Positions 41,783 to 51,345 are shown, counted from the stretch's first letter. The stretch is 64,000 nt of DNA from Desulfovibrio piger (GCF_900116045.1 NZ_LT630450.1:2070501-2134500), one strand, 5' to 3'. Numbers and translations are program-made. The notes: generated by a model not told the origin, from the sequence alone.

Positions 41783-43138
41783 GTGGAGCTGTACAAGCTT
41801 TTGGAAACCTTTAACGGCTTTTTGTGGTGCCCGGTCATGCTGGTGCTGCTGGTAGGCACGGGCATCTATCTGAACATAGCGCTGCGCTTTTTCTCCTTTC
41901 GCAATTGGGTACGAGCTTACAAGTGCCTGTGGCAGGGGCGGTCCCATCAGTCCGAACACGGCGAGATCTCGCCGTGGAATGCCCTCATGACTGCTCTGGC
42001 CGCCGATATCGGTACCGGTAACGTGGTGGGCGTGGCCCTGGCCATCGCCGTGGGCGGCCCCGGCGCCCTGTTCTGGATGTGGGTCACGGCCCTGGTGGGC
42101 ATGATGACCAAATTCAGCGAAGTCCTGCTTTCCGTGCATTTCCGTGAAAAGACCCCCGCCGGCAACTGGGTGGGCGGCGCCATGTATTTCATCAAGAACG
42201 GCCTGGGCCCCAAGTGGGTCTGGCTGGGCACCTGCTTTGCCGTGTTCGGCATCTGCGCCTGTATCGGCACGGGCGGCATGGTGCAGGCCAAGGCCATCAC
42301 TGACAACATCTCCGGCACCTTCGGCCTGCCCGCGTGGCTGTGCGGCCTGGTCCTGGTGGCCCTGTGCGTGGCCGTGCTGCTGGGCGGCGTGCGCCGCATC
42401 GGCGCCGTGGCGGGCAAGATCGTGCCCTTCATGGCCATCATGTATGTCTTCATGTGCCTGCTCATCATCGGCATGAACATCGAAAAGGTCCCCTCCGTGT
42501 TCTGGTGGGTGATCTCCGATGCTTTCCAGCCCACGGCGGCCACCGGCGGCTTTGTGGGCGCCACGGTGATGATGGCCATCCGCCAGGGCATGGCCCGCGG
42601 CATCTTCTCCAACGAAGCCGGCTTGGGCACCGCGCCCATGGCCCATGCGGCTTCCACGGCCGAGACCCCGCTGGTGCAGGCCTCCATCGGCATGCTCGAC
42701 GTCTTCATCGACACCATCATCGTCTGCAGCATGACGGGCTTCGTCATCCTGGTGACGGGCACCTGGACCGCCGGCTCCTCCGCGGCCAGCATGATGACCT
42801 CCATGGCCTTTGAACAGGCCCTGCCCGGTGTGGGCCAGTTCGCGGTCACCATCTGCCTGACCTTCTTCGCCTTCACCACCATCCTCGGCTGGTGCGTGTA
42901 CGGCGAACGCTGCGCCATCTATCTGTTCGGCGACCGGGCCCAGATGGTCTTCCGCCTGTTCTACTGCCTGGCGGTGGGCGTGGGTTCCGTCCTGGCCCTG
43001 GATGCCGTGTGGCTCCTGGCCGATACCTGCAACGCCCTGATGGCGCTGCCCAACCTGACCGGCGTCCTGCTGCTGAGTCCCGTGCTGTTCAAGATCGTGC
43101 GGGATGAAGTGGCCCGGGACAGACGTTTCGTCGTATAG
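41783..43138 (+). CDS. Alanine or glycine:cation symporter (AGCS family)
   Basis: The 451-residue protein has about ten membrane helices and AGCS hallmarks: ALAADIGTGNVVGVALAI, GGAMYFIKNGL and GIFSNEAGLGTAPMAHA. It imports alanine or glycine with sodium. GTG 41783 follows GGAGGATGGAAAA; a longer ATG start at 41681 lacks a ribosome site and family support. A terminator follows 7 bases after the stop. Confidence 0.93.
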   Translation: MELYKLLETFNGFLWCPVMLVLLVGTGIYLNIALRFFSFRNWVRAYKCLWQGRSHQSEHGEISPWNALMTALAADIGTGNVVGVALAIAVGGPGALFWMWVTALVGMMTKFSEVLLSVHFREKTPAGNWVGGAMYFIKNGLGPKWVWLGTCFAVFGICACIGTGGMVQAKAITDNISGTFGLPAWLCGLVLVALCVAVLLGGVRRIGAVAGKIVPFMAIMYVFMCLLIIGMNIEKVPSVFWWVISDAFQPTAATGGFVGATVMMAIRQGMARGIFSNEAGLGTAPMAHAASTAETPLVQASIGMLDVFIDTIIVCSMTGFVILVTGTWTAGSSAASMMTSMAFEQALPGVGQFAVTICLTFFAFTTILGWCVYGERCAIYLFGDRAQMVFRLFYCLAVGVGSVLALDAVWLLADTCNALMALPNLTGVLLLSPVLFKIVRDEVARDRRFVV

Positions 43139-43145
43139 GCATGGG

Positions 43146-43170
43146 GGGCGGGCCCCCGGGCCCGCCCTTT
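43146..43170 (+). terminator. GC-rich terminator of the symporter gene
   Basis: GGGCGGGCCC pairs with GGGCCCGCCC around CC and is followed by TTT. Confidence 0.65.
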
Positions 43171-43413
43171 GCACATATTCCATGACATCGCCTGAGGAAG
43201 GCAGCCTTCGTTCGGGCCGGGGCTCCCTGCCAGCAGGGAGCTGGTCTTGGCGCTCACCCTGGAAACGGCCTTTCCGCCGGAAGGGCCGCCGGAAAGAAGG
43301 CTGCGGAGCTGGCAAGGGCGCAGCGGCGCTTCCGCGGCAGTACTGGCATGACGGACTGCCGCCCGGTGCCGGAGGCTCCCATCCCGTTCACCTTTTGGAA
43401 GAGGGGCAAGGCA

Positions 43414-44226
43414 TTGCAAAAACGTTACCTTTCCATCGCCATCCTGACGGCCGTCCTGGCTGTGACGGGGATCGCCGGCTATCTGCTGCCGGCAGGCCCG
43501 GTCGCGGGGGACAAGGAACCTGCCACGCGTCGCATCCTGTTCGACAACGCAGGCGGGCCCGTGGTCTTCGACCACCAGAAGCACAGCCGTCTGCTCAAGG
43601 AAGATTGCGCCACCTGCCATCACGAGAGCCTGGAGAAGACGCCCGAAAAGGCCATGGCCTGTGCCAGCTGCCACGGCGTGGCCCTGGACGATGCCTTCAA
43701 GGCGGGACATGCCAAGAGCTATCCGGCGGAAAGCTGCGTGACCTGCCACCATTACGAGCTGGCGGCCAGGGACTGGGGGCACCGGCAGCACAGCGAGGAC
43801 TTCGGCGTGGACTGCACCTCGTGCCACCATGCCGATACGGACATCGAGCCCGAACCGCAGAACTGCGCCAACTGCCATGACGCCGGGGCCCGGCCGACGG
43901 GCAAGGCCGCCGAGCCCGGCACGCCGCCCGTGCTGGCCGATGCCGTGCACGCGCGCTGCGTGACCTGCCATCAGGACCTGTTCGGCAAGGCCAGGGACTG
44001 CGCCTCCTGCCATGCGCTGAAGCCCACGCGCAAGGATGCGGCGGCCGTGAAGGGCAAGGTGAGCTCCCTGTATGCCGACTGTACGGTCTGCCATACGAAG
44101 AAAACGCCGGACAAGCTGATCCCCGGCCGCATGGATGCCTTCCACGGCCAGTGCATGGGCTGTCATGAAAAGCTCGGCAAGGGCCCCTTCGGCAAGGACA
44201 AGTGTGCCCAGTGCCATACCAAGTAG
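43414..44226 (+). CDS. Decahaem cytochrome c linked to the Rnf complex
   Basis: Ten CxxCH haem-binding motifs are present, among them CATCH, CASCH, CVTCH, CTSCH, CANCH, CTVCH, CMGCH and CAQCH. The N-terminus (LSIAILTAVLAVTGIAGYLLP) is a signal peptide or anchor, so the protein acts in the periplasm. The gene lies 10 bases before rnfC, as in other Desulfovibrio rnf operons, where a multihaem cytochrome is believed to pass electrons to or from Rnf. The TTG at 43414 is chosen because CAAGG precedes it; the ATG at 43348 has no ribosome site. Confidence 0.9.
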   Translation: MQKRYLSIAILTAVLAVTGIAGYLLPAGPVAGDKEPATRRILFDNAGGPVVFDHQKHSRLLKEDCATCHHESLEKTPEKAMACASCHGVALDDAFKAGHAKSYPAESCVTCHHYELAARDWGHRQHSEDFGVDCTSCHHADTDIEPEPQNCANCHDAGARPTGKAAEPGTPPVLADAVHARCVTCHQDLFGKARDCASCHALKPTRKDAAAVKGKVSSLYADCTVCHTKKTPDKLIPGRMDAFHGQCMGCHEKLGKGPFGKDKCAQCHTK

Positions 44227-44236
44227 CGAGGCGGGT

Positions 44237-45508
44237 ATGAAAGAAGTATTCCAGATGTTGAAGGACCCGCGTTTCCACCTGGTGTACGGGGTGACGCAAC
44301 GCTACAGCGACGGCCCGGAACCGCGCCGTGTGCGCCTCAACCGCGAGGGCTACAAGCTCGTGGAGGGCGTGACCAAGAAGGCGCTCGTGTATCCGCGCAT
44401 GCGCCTGGCGGTGCACCCTTCACCGCTCAAGGGGGACGCGTTCTCGCCCATCTTCGGACGCATCACCGACGTGACCGAACGCAGCCTCTTCGTGGAGGCC
44501 ATCGAGCCTGACGAGGACCTGCGCGCCCTGGCCGCCGGCGTGGAGAAGGTGGACCTGCTCAACGACGAACGGACGGGCCAGGACCTGGCCGTGCTGCTCA
44601 AGAGCCTGGGCCTGAACACCAAGAGCCTGGGGCAGCAGTGCGAGACCCTGATCATCAACGGCCTCAACCCCGATCCCGGCGTCACCTGGGCCGAGCCCAT
44701 GCTGCTGACCCATCAGAGCACGCTGCGGGCCGGTCTGGCCGTGCTGCGCCGCCTGTCCCCGGCCAGACGCATCCTGCTGGCCGTGCCCAGCGAGCTGCAC
44801 CTGCATTTCGACGATGTGGAGGTGGTGCGCGTGACGGCGCGCTATCCCGCCAGCGTCAATGCCCTGCTGGTCAAGAGCATCACCGGCAAGGAGCATCCCG
44901 AGGGCGTGGGCGTGGTGGGGCTCCACAATGTCTGGAGCCTGGGGCGCGTGGCCCGCACGGGCCTGCCGCTCATCGAGTCGGTCATCACCCTGGGCAGCTA
45001 TACCCACTCCGGCAACTATATCGTCAAGGAAGGCAGCATGCTGGGCGAGCTGCTGGAATTCGCCCACATCACGCTCAACAGCGGCGATACCCTGGTGCGC
45101 GGCGGCCCGCTGCGCGGCGAGAGCATCGACCGCCTGGACCGCAGCATCACCAAGGGGTCCACGGGCGTCTTCGTGGTGGAGGCCGGCACCGTGCCGCCCA
45201 TGGAAGGCCACAGCCCCTGCATCAACTGCGGCGCCTGCGTGCTGATCTGTCCCGCGCGCCTGAGCCCCAGCATGCTGAGCCGCAACGCGGAATTCGCCCT
45301 GCACGAGCGCTGCCGCGAGGAACATGTGGACTGCTGTCTGGAATGCGGCCTGTGCGGCTATGTCTGCATCGCCCGCCGTCCGGTGCTGCAATATATCCGC
45401 CTGGCCAAGCACAAGCTGGCCCAGGCCGATGAGGCCCGCCGTCTGAAAGAACGGGAGCTGCGTCCCGCGGCGCAGCCTGCCGCCGAAGTCAAGGAAGGAG
45501 AAAACTGA
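44237..45508 (+). CDS. rnfC: Rnf complex subunit C
   Basis: RnfC is the peripheral NADH-binding subunit of the ion-pumping ferredoxin:NAD oxidoreductase. The 423-residue protein has two [4Fe-4S] motifs near the C-terminus (CINCGACVLICP and CLECGLCGYVCIARRP) and a glycine-rich N-terminal nucleotide region. ATG 44237 is close after the cytochrome gene. The end overlaps rnfD by one base (TGATG). Confidence 0.95.
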   Translation: MKEVFQMLKDPRFHLVYGVTQRYSDGPEPRRVRLNREGYKLVEGVTKKALVYPRMRLAVHPSPLKGDAFSPIFGRITDVTERSLFVEAIEPDEDLRALAAGVEKVDLLNDERTGQDLAVLLKSLGLNTKSLGQQCETLIINGLNPDPGVTWAEPMLLTHQSTLRAGLAVLRRLSPARRILLAVPSELHLHFDDVEVVRVTARYPASVNALLVKSITGKEHPEGVGVVGLHNVWSLGRVARTGLPLIESVITLGSYTHSGNYIVKEGSMLGELLEFAHITLNSGDTLVRGGPLRGESIDRLDRSITKGSTGVFVVEAGTVPPMEGHSPCINCGACVLICPARLSPSMLSRNAEFALHERCREEHVDCCLECGLCGYVCIARRPVLQYIRLAKHKLAQADEARRLKERELRPAAQPAAEVKEGEN

Positions 45509-46467
45509 TGCCCGCTGCCGCTCAATCTTCCGTTTTGCTGGCCATGAGCGCCCCGCCGTACTGGCATTGCGGGCGCACCGTGCGCCGCCAGAGCCTGATG
45601 ACCCTTGCGGCCCTGCTGCCTGCCGTCATCGGGGCCGTCTGGACCTGGGGGCTGCCCGCCGTGCGCGTCATGTCCCTGTGCGTGGCCGTGGCCGTGCTCA
45701 CCGAGGCCGCCTGTCAGAAACTCATGGGCCGCGAGCTGGCCATCGACGATTACACGGCCGTCTGTTCCGGCCTGCTGCTGGCCTTCATGCTGCCGGCCGA
45801 CGCCCCCTGGTGGATCGCGGTCATGGCGCCGCTCATCGCCATCAGCCTGGGCAAGATGGCCTTCGGCGGCCTGGGCGCCAACCCGGTCAACACCTCCGTG
45901 GTGGGCTGGGCCGTGCTCTTCGTCTCCTTCCCCCTGTTCATGGAGCCCAATGCCGTGCAGCTCAATGCCGCGTCCATGGTGGACCCGCTGGTGCGGCTCA
46001 AGTTCTTCGGCTGGGCCGATGCCGGCCGCATCCCCCTGCAGGACCTGCTGCTGGGCCAGCAGATCAGCGGCCTGGGCGCCGGGCAGGTGGGGGCGCTCTT
46101 CCTGGGCGGCTCCCTGCTGGCGGCCCGCGGCATCATCCGCTGGCAGATCGCCCTGGGCTTCTTTGCCGGGGTGGCCGGTCTGGCCGCGCTCTTCTGCATG
46201 AATAGTCCCGCCACCGATGCCTCGCCCCTGTTCCACCTGTGCACGGGCTCGGTCATGCTGGGCGGCTTTTTCCTCATCACCGATCCGGCCAACGCGCCGT
46301 CGCGTCCCCTGTCCATGTTCCTCTACGGCCTGCTGGGCGGCGCGCTGGTGATGACCATCCGCAAGTACGGCATCTACCTTGACGGTGTGCCCTTTGCCAT
46401 CCTGCTGGCCAATCTGGTGGCCCCGCTGCTGGATTCCATCCGGCCCAAACCTTTTGGAGTGCGCTAG
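45508..46467 (+). CDS. rnfD: Rnf complex subunit D
   Basis: RnfD is a membrane subunit with covalently bound flavin. The 319-residue protein has eight to ten membrane helices and family motifs MGRELAIDDYTAVCSGLLLAF and GLGANPVNTSVVGWAVL. I cannot assign the flavinylated threonine with certainty. Start overlaps the stop of rnfC. rnfG follows two bases after. Confidence 0.94.
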   Translation: MPAAAQSSVLLAMSAPPYWHCGRTVRRQSLMTLAALLPAVIGAVWTWGLPAVRVMSLCVAVAVLTEAACQKLMGRELAIDDYTAVCSGLLLAFMLPADAPWWIAVMAPLIAISLGKMAFGGLGANPVNTSVVGWAVLFVSFPLFMEPNAVQLNAASMVDPLVRLKFFGWADAGRIPLQDLLLGQQISGLGAGQVGALFLGGSLLAARGIIRWQIALGFFAGVAGLAALFCMNSPATDASPLFHLCTGSVMLGGFFLITDPANAPSRPLSMFLYGLLGGALVMTIRKYGIYLDGVPFAILLANLVAPLLDSIRPKPFGVR

Positions 46468-46469
46468 CC

Positions 46470-47048
46470 ATGGCCGATATCCTGCGAATGATCGTCGTCC
46501 TGTCAGCCCTGTGCGGCCTTTCGGGCTTTGCCCTGTCCTACCTCAAGATGGTTACTGCGCCCGTCATCGAGGAACAGGTGCTGACCTATGTGCAGGGACC
46601 GGCCATTGCCGGGGTGTTCACCAATATCGACAACCAGCCCATCGCCGACCGCAAGGCCTTCGAGACCGGGAAGGGCCGGGTGCTGGTCTTCCCCGCCATG
46701 CGTGACGGGAAGCTGGTGGGCGTGGCCCTGGAAGCCAAGGGCAAGGGCTACGGCGGTGACGTGGGCGTGATGGTGGGCTTCAATGTGGCCAACGACACGC
46801 TGGCGGGCATCGGCACCACCACCCTCAAGGAGACGCCCGGCCTGGGCATGCGCATCGCGGAGCCCGGCTTCACCGGGCAGTTCAGGGGCATCGCCGCGCC
46901 GGTGGGCCTCAAGAGCCAGGGGGGCAGCATCGACGGCGTCTCCGGCGCCACCATCTCCTCTTCGGGAGCGGTGACGGCCGTGAACCTGGCCGCCGAGGCC
47001 TACAAGGCCCTCAAGCCTGAAATCCTCAAGACCTGGGGCAACAAATAA
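46470..47048 (+). CDS. rnfG: Rnf complex subunit G
   Basis: RnfG carries covalent FMN on the periplasmic side. The 192-residue protein has one N-terminal membrane helix and the FMN attachment motif SGAT at 158-161 (Thr161). ApbE, which attaches the flavin, is encoded at the end of the same operon. Confidence 0.95.
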   Translation: MADILRMIVVLSALCGLSGFALSYLKMVTAPVIEEQVLTYVQGPAIAGVFTNIDNQPIADRKAFETGKGRVLVFPAMRDGKLVGVALEAKGKGYGGDVGVMVGFNVANDTLAGIGTTTLKETPGLGMRIAEPGFTGQFRGIAAPVGLKSQGGSIDGVSGATISSSGAVTAVNLAAEAYKALKPEILKTWGNK

Positions 47049-47058
47049 GGAGCCAGCC

Positions 47059-47739
47059 ATGAGCAGCGTCATGCAAGAATTCACCAAGGGGCTGTGGAAG
47101 GACCTGCCGCCCTTCCGGCTGGTGCTTGGTCTGTGTCCCACGCTGGCGGTCACCAACTCCGCCAACAACGGCCTGGGCATGGGTGCGGCGGTCATCTTCG
47201 TGCTCGTGCTCTCCAACATGATCATCTCCATGGTGCGCGGCATCATCCCCAAGAAGGTGCGCATCGCCTGCTTCATCGTCATCGCGGCCTCGCTGGTGGT
47301 GGCGGTGGAACTGCTCATGCAGGCCTATGCCTACCCGCTCTACCAGCAGCTGGGCATCTTCGTGCCGCTCATCGTGGTCAACTGCATCATCCTGGCCCGC
47401 GCCGAGGCCTTCGCCGCCAAGAACGGCGTGGCCGCCTCGGTGGCCGACGGCCTGGGCATCGGCCTGGGCTACACCATCTCGCTGACCTTCCTGGGCTCCC
47501 TGCGCGAGATCCTGGGCAACGGCACCTGGTTCGGGAACCCGGTCATGTGGGACGGCTTCCAGCCGTTCACCATCATGGTCCAGGCCCCCGGCGCGTTCAT
47601 CTGCCTGGGCCTCATCCTGGCGGGCATGAACGTCATCAATGTCTGGCAGTCCCGTCGCAAGGGCGGCCAGATGGTGGAAACCTCCAGCTGCGGCGGCTGC
47701 AAGGCGTGCAGCATGATCCAGCAGCGTCAGGAACAGTAG
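47059..47739 (+). CDS. rnfE: Rnf complex subunit E
   Basis: RnfE is an integral membrane subunit. The 226-residue protein has the family pattern FRLVLGLCPTLAVTNSANNGLGMG and EAFAAKNGVAASVADGLGIGLGY. It ends in an unusual cysteine-rich tail CGGCKAC near residues 211-217. AAGGAGCCAGCC precedes the ATG. Confidence 0.94.
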   Translation: MSSVMQEFTKGLWKDLPPFRLVLGLCPTLAVTNSANNGLGMGAAVIFVLVLSNMIISMVRGIIPKKVRIACFIVIAASLVVAVELLMQAYAYPLYQQLGIFVPLIVVNCIILARAEAFAAKNGVAASVADGLGIGLGYTISLTFLGSLREILGNGTWFGNPVMWDGFQPFTIMVQAPGAFICLGLILAGMNVINVWQSRRKGGQMVETSSCGGCKACSMIQQRQEQ

Positions 47740-47766
47740 CCCGCGGGCTTTCGCAAGGATGCGCGT

Positions 47767-48342
47767 ATGGATATCTTCCAGCTTTTCATCTCGGCCATCT
47801 TCGTCAACAACATCGTGCTGGCCCAGTACCTGGGCAACTGCCCCTACCTTGGCTGCTCCAAGGAAAAGGGCGTGGCCCTGGGCATGGGCGGCGCGGTGAT
47901 CTTCGTCATCATCGTGGCCACGGCCTGCACCTGGCTCATGCAGCGGTACGTGCTGGAGCCCTTCGGCCTGGGCTATCTGCAGACCATCGTCTTCATCGTG
48001 GTCATCGCCTCGCTGGTGCAGTTCGTGGAGATGTTCCTCAAGAAGATGGTGCCGCCCCTGTATGCGGCCCTGGGCATCTTCCTGCCGCTGATCACCACCA
48101 ACTGCGCCGTCATGGGCGTGGCCATCCTGGTGCAGCGCGAGGAATACGACCTGCTCACCTCCGTACTGTACGGCGCGGCCTCGGCCGTGGGCTTCACCCT
48201 GGCCCTCCTGCTCATGGCGGGCATCCGCGAGCGGCTGGACACCTGCCGCCTGCCCAAGGCCATGGCCGGGACGCCCATCGCCCTCATCATGGCCGGCCTG
48301 ATGTCGCTGGCTTTCATGGGCTTCAAGGGCATGGCGCAATAA
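47767..48342 (+). CDS. rnfA: Rnf complex subunit A
   Basis: RnfA pairs with RnfE to form the membrane core and a cysteine-held iron centre. The 191-residue protein has six membrane helices and the family motifs NNIVLAQYLGNCPYLG and TTNCAVMGVAIL. The start ATG 47767 follows a short gap of 27 bases. Confidence 0.95.
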   Translation: MDIFQLFISAIFVNNIVLAQYLGNCPYLGCSKEKGVALGMGGAVIFVIIVATACTWLMQRYVLEPFGLGYLQTIVFIVVIASLVQFVEMFLKKMVPPLYAALGIFLPLITTNCAVMGVAILVQREEYDLLTSVLYGAASAVGFTLALLLMAGIRERLDTCRLPKAMAGTPIALIMAGLMSLAFMGFKGMAQ

Positions 48343-48391
48343 CGCGGACTACGGGCTTTTGACTGCCGCTGGGCGGCAAGGAGAGGCATAT

Positions 48392-49324
48392 ATGGTTTTC
48401 GTTTCCATCATCACCCTGTTCGGATTGGGGCTCGTGGCCGCCATCCTGCTGTCCATCGCCTCGCGCGTCTTCTACGTCAAGGAAGACCCGCGGGTGGAGG
48501 CCGTGCTGGAGGTCCTGCCCGGCGCCAACTGCGGTGGTTGCGGCTTTGCCGGCTGCGAGGGCTACGCCGCGGCCGTGGTCTCCGATCCCGACATCCCGGC
48601 CAACAAATGCTGCGCGGGCGGTGCCGACACGGCCATCGCCGTGGGCGAGCTGACCGGCAAGACCGTGGCCGAGGCGGAGCCCCTGTTCTCGCTGCGGCGC
48701 TGTGACAAGCTGGCCGGCAACGTGGCCCTGCGCTACCAGTACCAGGGGATGCCCTCCTGCGCGGCGGCGGCCATGCTGCGCGGCGGCACCGATACCTGCC
48801 ACTGGTCCTGCATGGGCTTTGGTGACTGCGTGCAGGTCTGTCCCTTCGGCGCCATGCAGGTCAAGGACAGTGTGGTGCGCGTGGACGTTTCCCGCTGCAC
48901 GGGCTGCGGCATGTGCGTGTCGGCCTGCCCGCGCGGGGTGCTGGAGCTGGTGCCGCGCCGTCACCGCGTGGCCGTGTTCTGCAACACGCGCGACAAGCTG
49001 CGTGCCGTGACCGAAGTCTGTGACGCGGGCTGCATCAATTGCGGCCGCTGCGCCAAGGCCTGCCCGGCCAAGGCCGTGAGCAACGTGGACGGCCGCATGG
49101 TGGTGGACCAGATCAAGTGTGTCTCTTACGGGCCCGATTGCGGTGAGGCCTGCGTGGAGGCCTGTGCCCGCCACATCCTGCGCCGTACCTGCCCCACGGG
49201 CATCGAGGCCGCCAACGTGGCCAGGATGAAGGATGACAGCGATGGCGACGGCGCCGCTGGGGGCGGCACCGTGCCTGTGACCGGAAAGAACGACCGCCCC
49301 GCACAGGAGAACTGCAATGCCTAA
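48392..49324 (+). CDS. rnfB: Rnf complex subunit B
   Basis: RnfB is the entry point for ferredoxin electrons. The 310-residue protein has an N-terminal membrane helix, the four-cysteine motif LPGANCGGCGFAGCEGY, and several [4Fe-4S] motifs (CHWSCMGFGDCVQVCP, CTGCGMCVSACP, CINCGRCAKACP). AAGGAGAGGCATAT precedes ATG 48392. It overlaps apbE by eight bases. Confidence 0.95.
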   Translation: MVFVSIITLFGLGLVAAILLSIASRVFYVKEDPRVEAVLEVLPGANCGGCGFAGCEGYAAAVVSDPDIPANKCCAGGADTAIAVGELTGKTVAEAEPLFSLRRCDKLAGNVALRYQYQGMPSCAAAAMLRGGTDTCHWSCMGFGDCVQVCPFGAMQVKDSVVRVDVSRCTGCGMCVSACPRGVLELVPRRHRVAVFCNTRDKLRAVTEVCDAGCINCGRCAKACPAKAVSNVDGRMVVDQIKCVSYGPDCGEACVEACARHILRRTCPTGIEAANVARMKDDSDGDGAAGGGTVPVTGKNDRPAQENCNA

Positions 49325-50345
49325 GACCTCTCGCCGAGATTTTTTGCGCTGGACGCTGGCCGGCAGCGGCCTGCTGCTGGCCGGAGCGGCCTCCGTCCTG
49401 GAGCCCGTCCCCGCCCGGGCCGTGGCGCGCTTTGCCGCGCCCGTGCAGCAGACGGCCCTGTTCATGGGCACCATGGTGAGCATCACCGTGGCCTGCTCCT
49501 CGTCCACCCAGGCCCATGATGCCATGGACCTGGCCTTTGCCGAGGGGCGCCGTCTGGAGGCCCTGCTCACCCGGCATGACGCGGCGGCCCCCCTGGGCGT
49601 GCTCAACAGCCAGGGCAGCCTGCGGGACGTGCCGCCCGAGCTGCTCAACGTCTGGCAGCGGGCCCACGGCATCTGCCACCTGACCGGGGGCGCCTTCGAT
49701 GCCACGGTCCTGCCCCTGGTGCGCCTGCTGGAGAGCCGCAGCAATCCCGAAGGCGAGCTGGAGCTGGCCGAGAGCGACCTGCGCGAGGCCCTGGCCCTGG
49801 TGGATACCGATGCCGTCTATGCCGGCCGCGACGGGATGCGCCTGGGGCGGCAGGGCATGGGCCTGACCCTGGACGGCATCGCCAAGGGGCATATCGTGGA
49901 TGCCATGTCCGCCGTGCTGCTGCGCGCCGGTTGCGAGAACCATCTCATCAATGCCGGTGGCGACATCCTGGCGCGCGGCCACAAGTCCCAGGGCGTGTCC
50001 TGGCGCGTGGCCGTGGAAGACCCGGAAAAGCGCGGCCACTATCCGCAGGTGCTGGAGCTGTACAACCAGGCCATCGCCACCTCCGGCGGCTACGAGGTGA
50101 CCTATGACGCCGGGGGACGCCATCACCACCTGCTGGATCCGTCCACCGGGCGCAGCCCCGTGCTGGGCAGCATGAGCGTGCTGGCCGCCACCTGCATGCA
50201 GGCCGATGCGCTGGCCACGGGCCTGTCCGTCCTGCCCGCCGGGGAAGCCCTGGCCCTGGCCGACAGCCTTTCGGGCTGCGCCTGCGGCCTCTTGCGCCGG
50301 GACGGCCGTTTGCAGGTCTCGCGCCGCTGGCCTGCGGAAGCCTGA
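49317..50345 (+). CDS. apbE: FAD:protein FMN transferase ApbE
   Basis: ApbE attaches FMN to Thr of RnfG and RnfD from FAD. The 342-residue protein has a Tat-type signal (SRRDFLRW then hydrophobic stretch) and family motifs DGIAKGHIVDAM and NAGGDILARG. It is the last gene of the cytochrome-rnf operon and is sometimes called rnfF there. A terminator follows. Confidence 0.95.
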   Translation: MPKTSRRDFLRWTLAGSGLLLAGAASVLEPVPARAVARFAAPVQQTALFMGTMVSITVACSSSTQAHDAMDLAFAEGRRLEALLTRHDAAAPLGVLNSQGSLRDVPPELLNVWQRAHGICHLTGGAFDATVLPLVRLLESRSNPEGELELAESDLREALALVDTDAVYAGRDGMRLGRQGMGLTLDGIAKGHIVDAMSAVLLRAGCENHLINAGGDILARGHKSQGVSWRVAVEDPEKRGHYPQVLELYNQAIATSGGYEVTYDAGGRHHHLLDPSTGRSPVLGSMSVLAATCMQADALATGLSVLPAGEALALADSLSGCACGLLRRDGRLQVSRRWPAEA

Positions 50346-50365
50346 GCATGATCGTTCATGGATGC

Positions 50366-50400
50366 CGAAAGCCCGTCCTCCGCAAGGGGGACGGGCTTTC
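50366..50400 (+). terminator. Terminator of the rnf operon
   Basis: GAAAGCCCGTCC and GGACGGGCTTTC pair around a short loop, 21 bases after the apbE stop. Confidence 0.85.
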
Positions 50401-50662
50401 GCATGGAATGGGGGATGGGGCAGCGGGCCGTCACGCCGGTGGCGTTACGGAAACGCCGCCGGCGCCTGTGCGTCCCCGTCCGCTCCCGGTATCCGGGCCG
50501 CGGCCTCCCGGCGGAGCTGTCGCGGCCTCCAGCCGCACGGCCACGGAGGGGAGGCAAAGGGAGGCACGAGGACACGGCAAGGCCGGCGACATCTGGCGGC
50601 CGCCGGGCCATCCGGGGGGAGGGCGGCCTGATCCGCCACCTCCGGGGGCTTCGCACGGCACG
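50401..50662. other. GC-rich intergenic DNA
   Basis: Within a 370-base gap bounded by two terminators. I see no gene or RNA. Confidence 0.4.
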
Positions 50663-50693
50663 AACAAAGGGAGGACGTCGTCCTCCCTTTGTT
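50663..50693 (-). terminator. Terminator of the OsmC gene
   Basis: AACAAAGGGAGGA and TCCTCCCTTTGTT form a perfect 13-base-pair stem around CGTCG, 23 bases after the OsmC stop. The T tract is short. Confidence 0.8.
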
Positions 50694-50715
50694 GTCATGT
50701 CGTGAGCCGTGTCCC

Positions 50716-51126
50716 CTAGCGGCTCCACTTGAAGGTGAAGACCTGCTCGGTATCGGGGTGCAGGCTCAGATGCACGGGGCAGGTGTGGGCGGCCCGTTCG
50801 ATCATGGCCTTCTCCTTTTCGGAGAAATCACGGTCGGGCATGTTGAAGATGACCTCGATCCTGCCGATGCGGCGCGGGTTGGCGCTCATGGTCTTGCTGA
50901 TCTCGATGGTGGTGCCGGTCACGTCCACGCCGTGGTTCCGGCCGTAGATGCCGATGATGGTCATGGCGCAGGCGGCCAGGGCCGTGGCGCAGAGGTCGGT
51001 GGGGCAGAAGGCCTCGCCCTTGCCGTTGTTGTCCTTGGGGGCGTCGGTGACGAGCACGGTACCGCTCTGCTGGTGCACGCATTCCACGCGCAGGTCGCCG
51101 AGATATCTGGCGGTGATGTCTGCCAT
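50716..51126 (-). CDS. OsmC family peroxiredoxin-like protein
   Basis: The 136-residue protein is of the OsmC/Ohr fold with the two cysteine sites CPTDLCATALAACAM and TCPVHLSL. Such proteins reduce organic peroxides or act on sulfur compounds. The ATG at 51126 follows AAGGAGTTCCCTC. It is a single-gene unit. Confidence 0.9.
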   Translation of the reverse strand: MADITARYLGDLRVECVHQQSGTVLVTDAPKDNNGKGEAFCPTDLCATALAACAMTIIGIYGRNHGVDVTGTTIEISKTMSANPRRIGRIEVIFNMPDRDFSEKEKAMIERAAHTCPVHLSLHPDTEQVFTFKWSR

Positions 51127-51272
51127 GAGGGAACTCCTTTTGTTTGCCCCAGCATGCCCTGTCCGCCTCCCGGACGCAAGGGGGATGACGGTCCCGGGGG
51201 ATGCGCGTTCCTTCCGGGGGCGCCGCGGGCCCGCATGCGGGCCGGGGAGGCCGCAGGACGGCAGCGGGACGC

Positions 51273-51304
51273 AAAAAAAGGGGAGGCAGCCGGGCTGCCT
51301 CCCC
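51273..51304 (-). terminator. Terminator of the malic enzyme gene
   Basis: GGGGAGGCAGC and GCTGCCTCCCC pair around CGG. On the minus strand TTTTTTT follows. Confidence 0.92.
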
Positions 51305-51345
51305 GTGCGGGCCCCGGAAGAGCGGGGCCGTCAGTCCTGTCAGTC

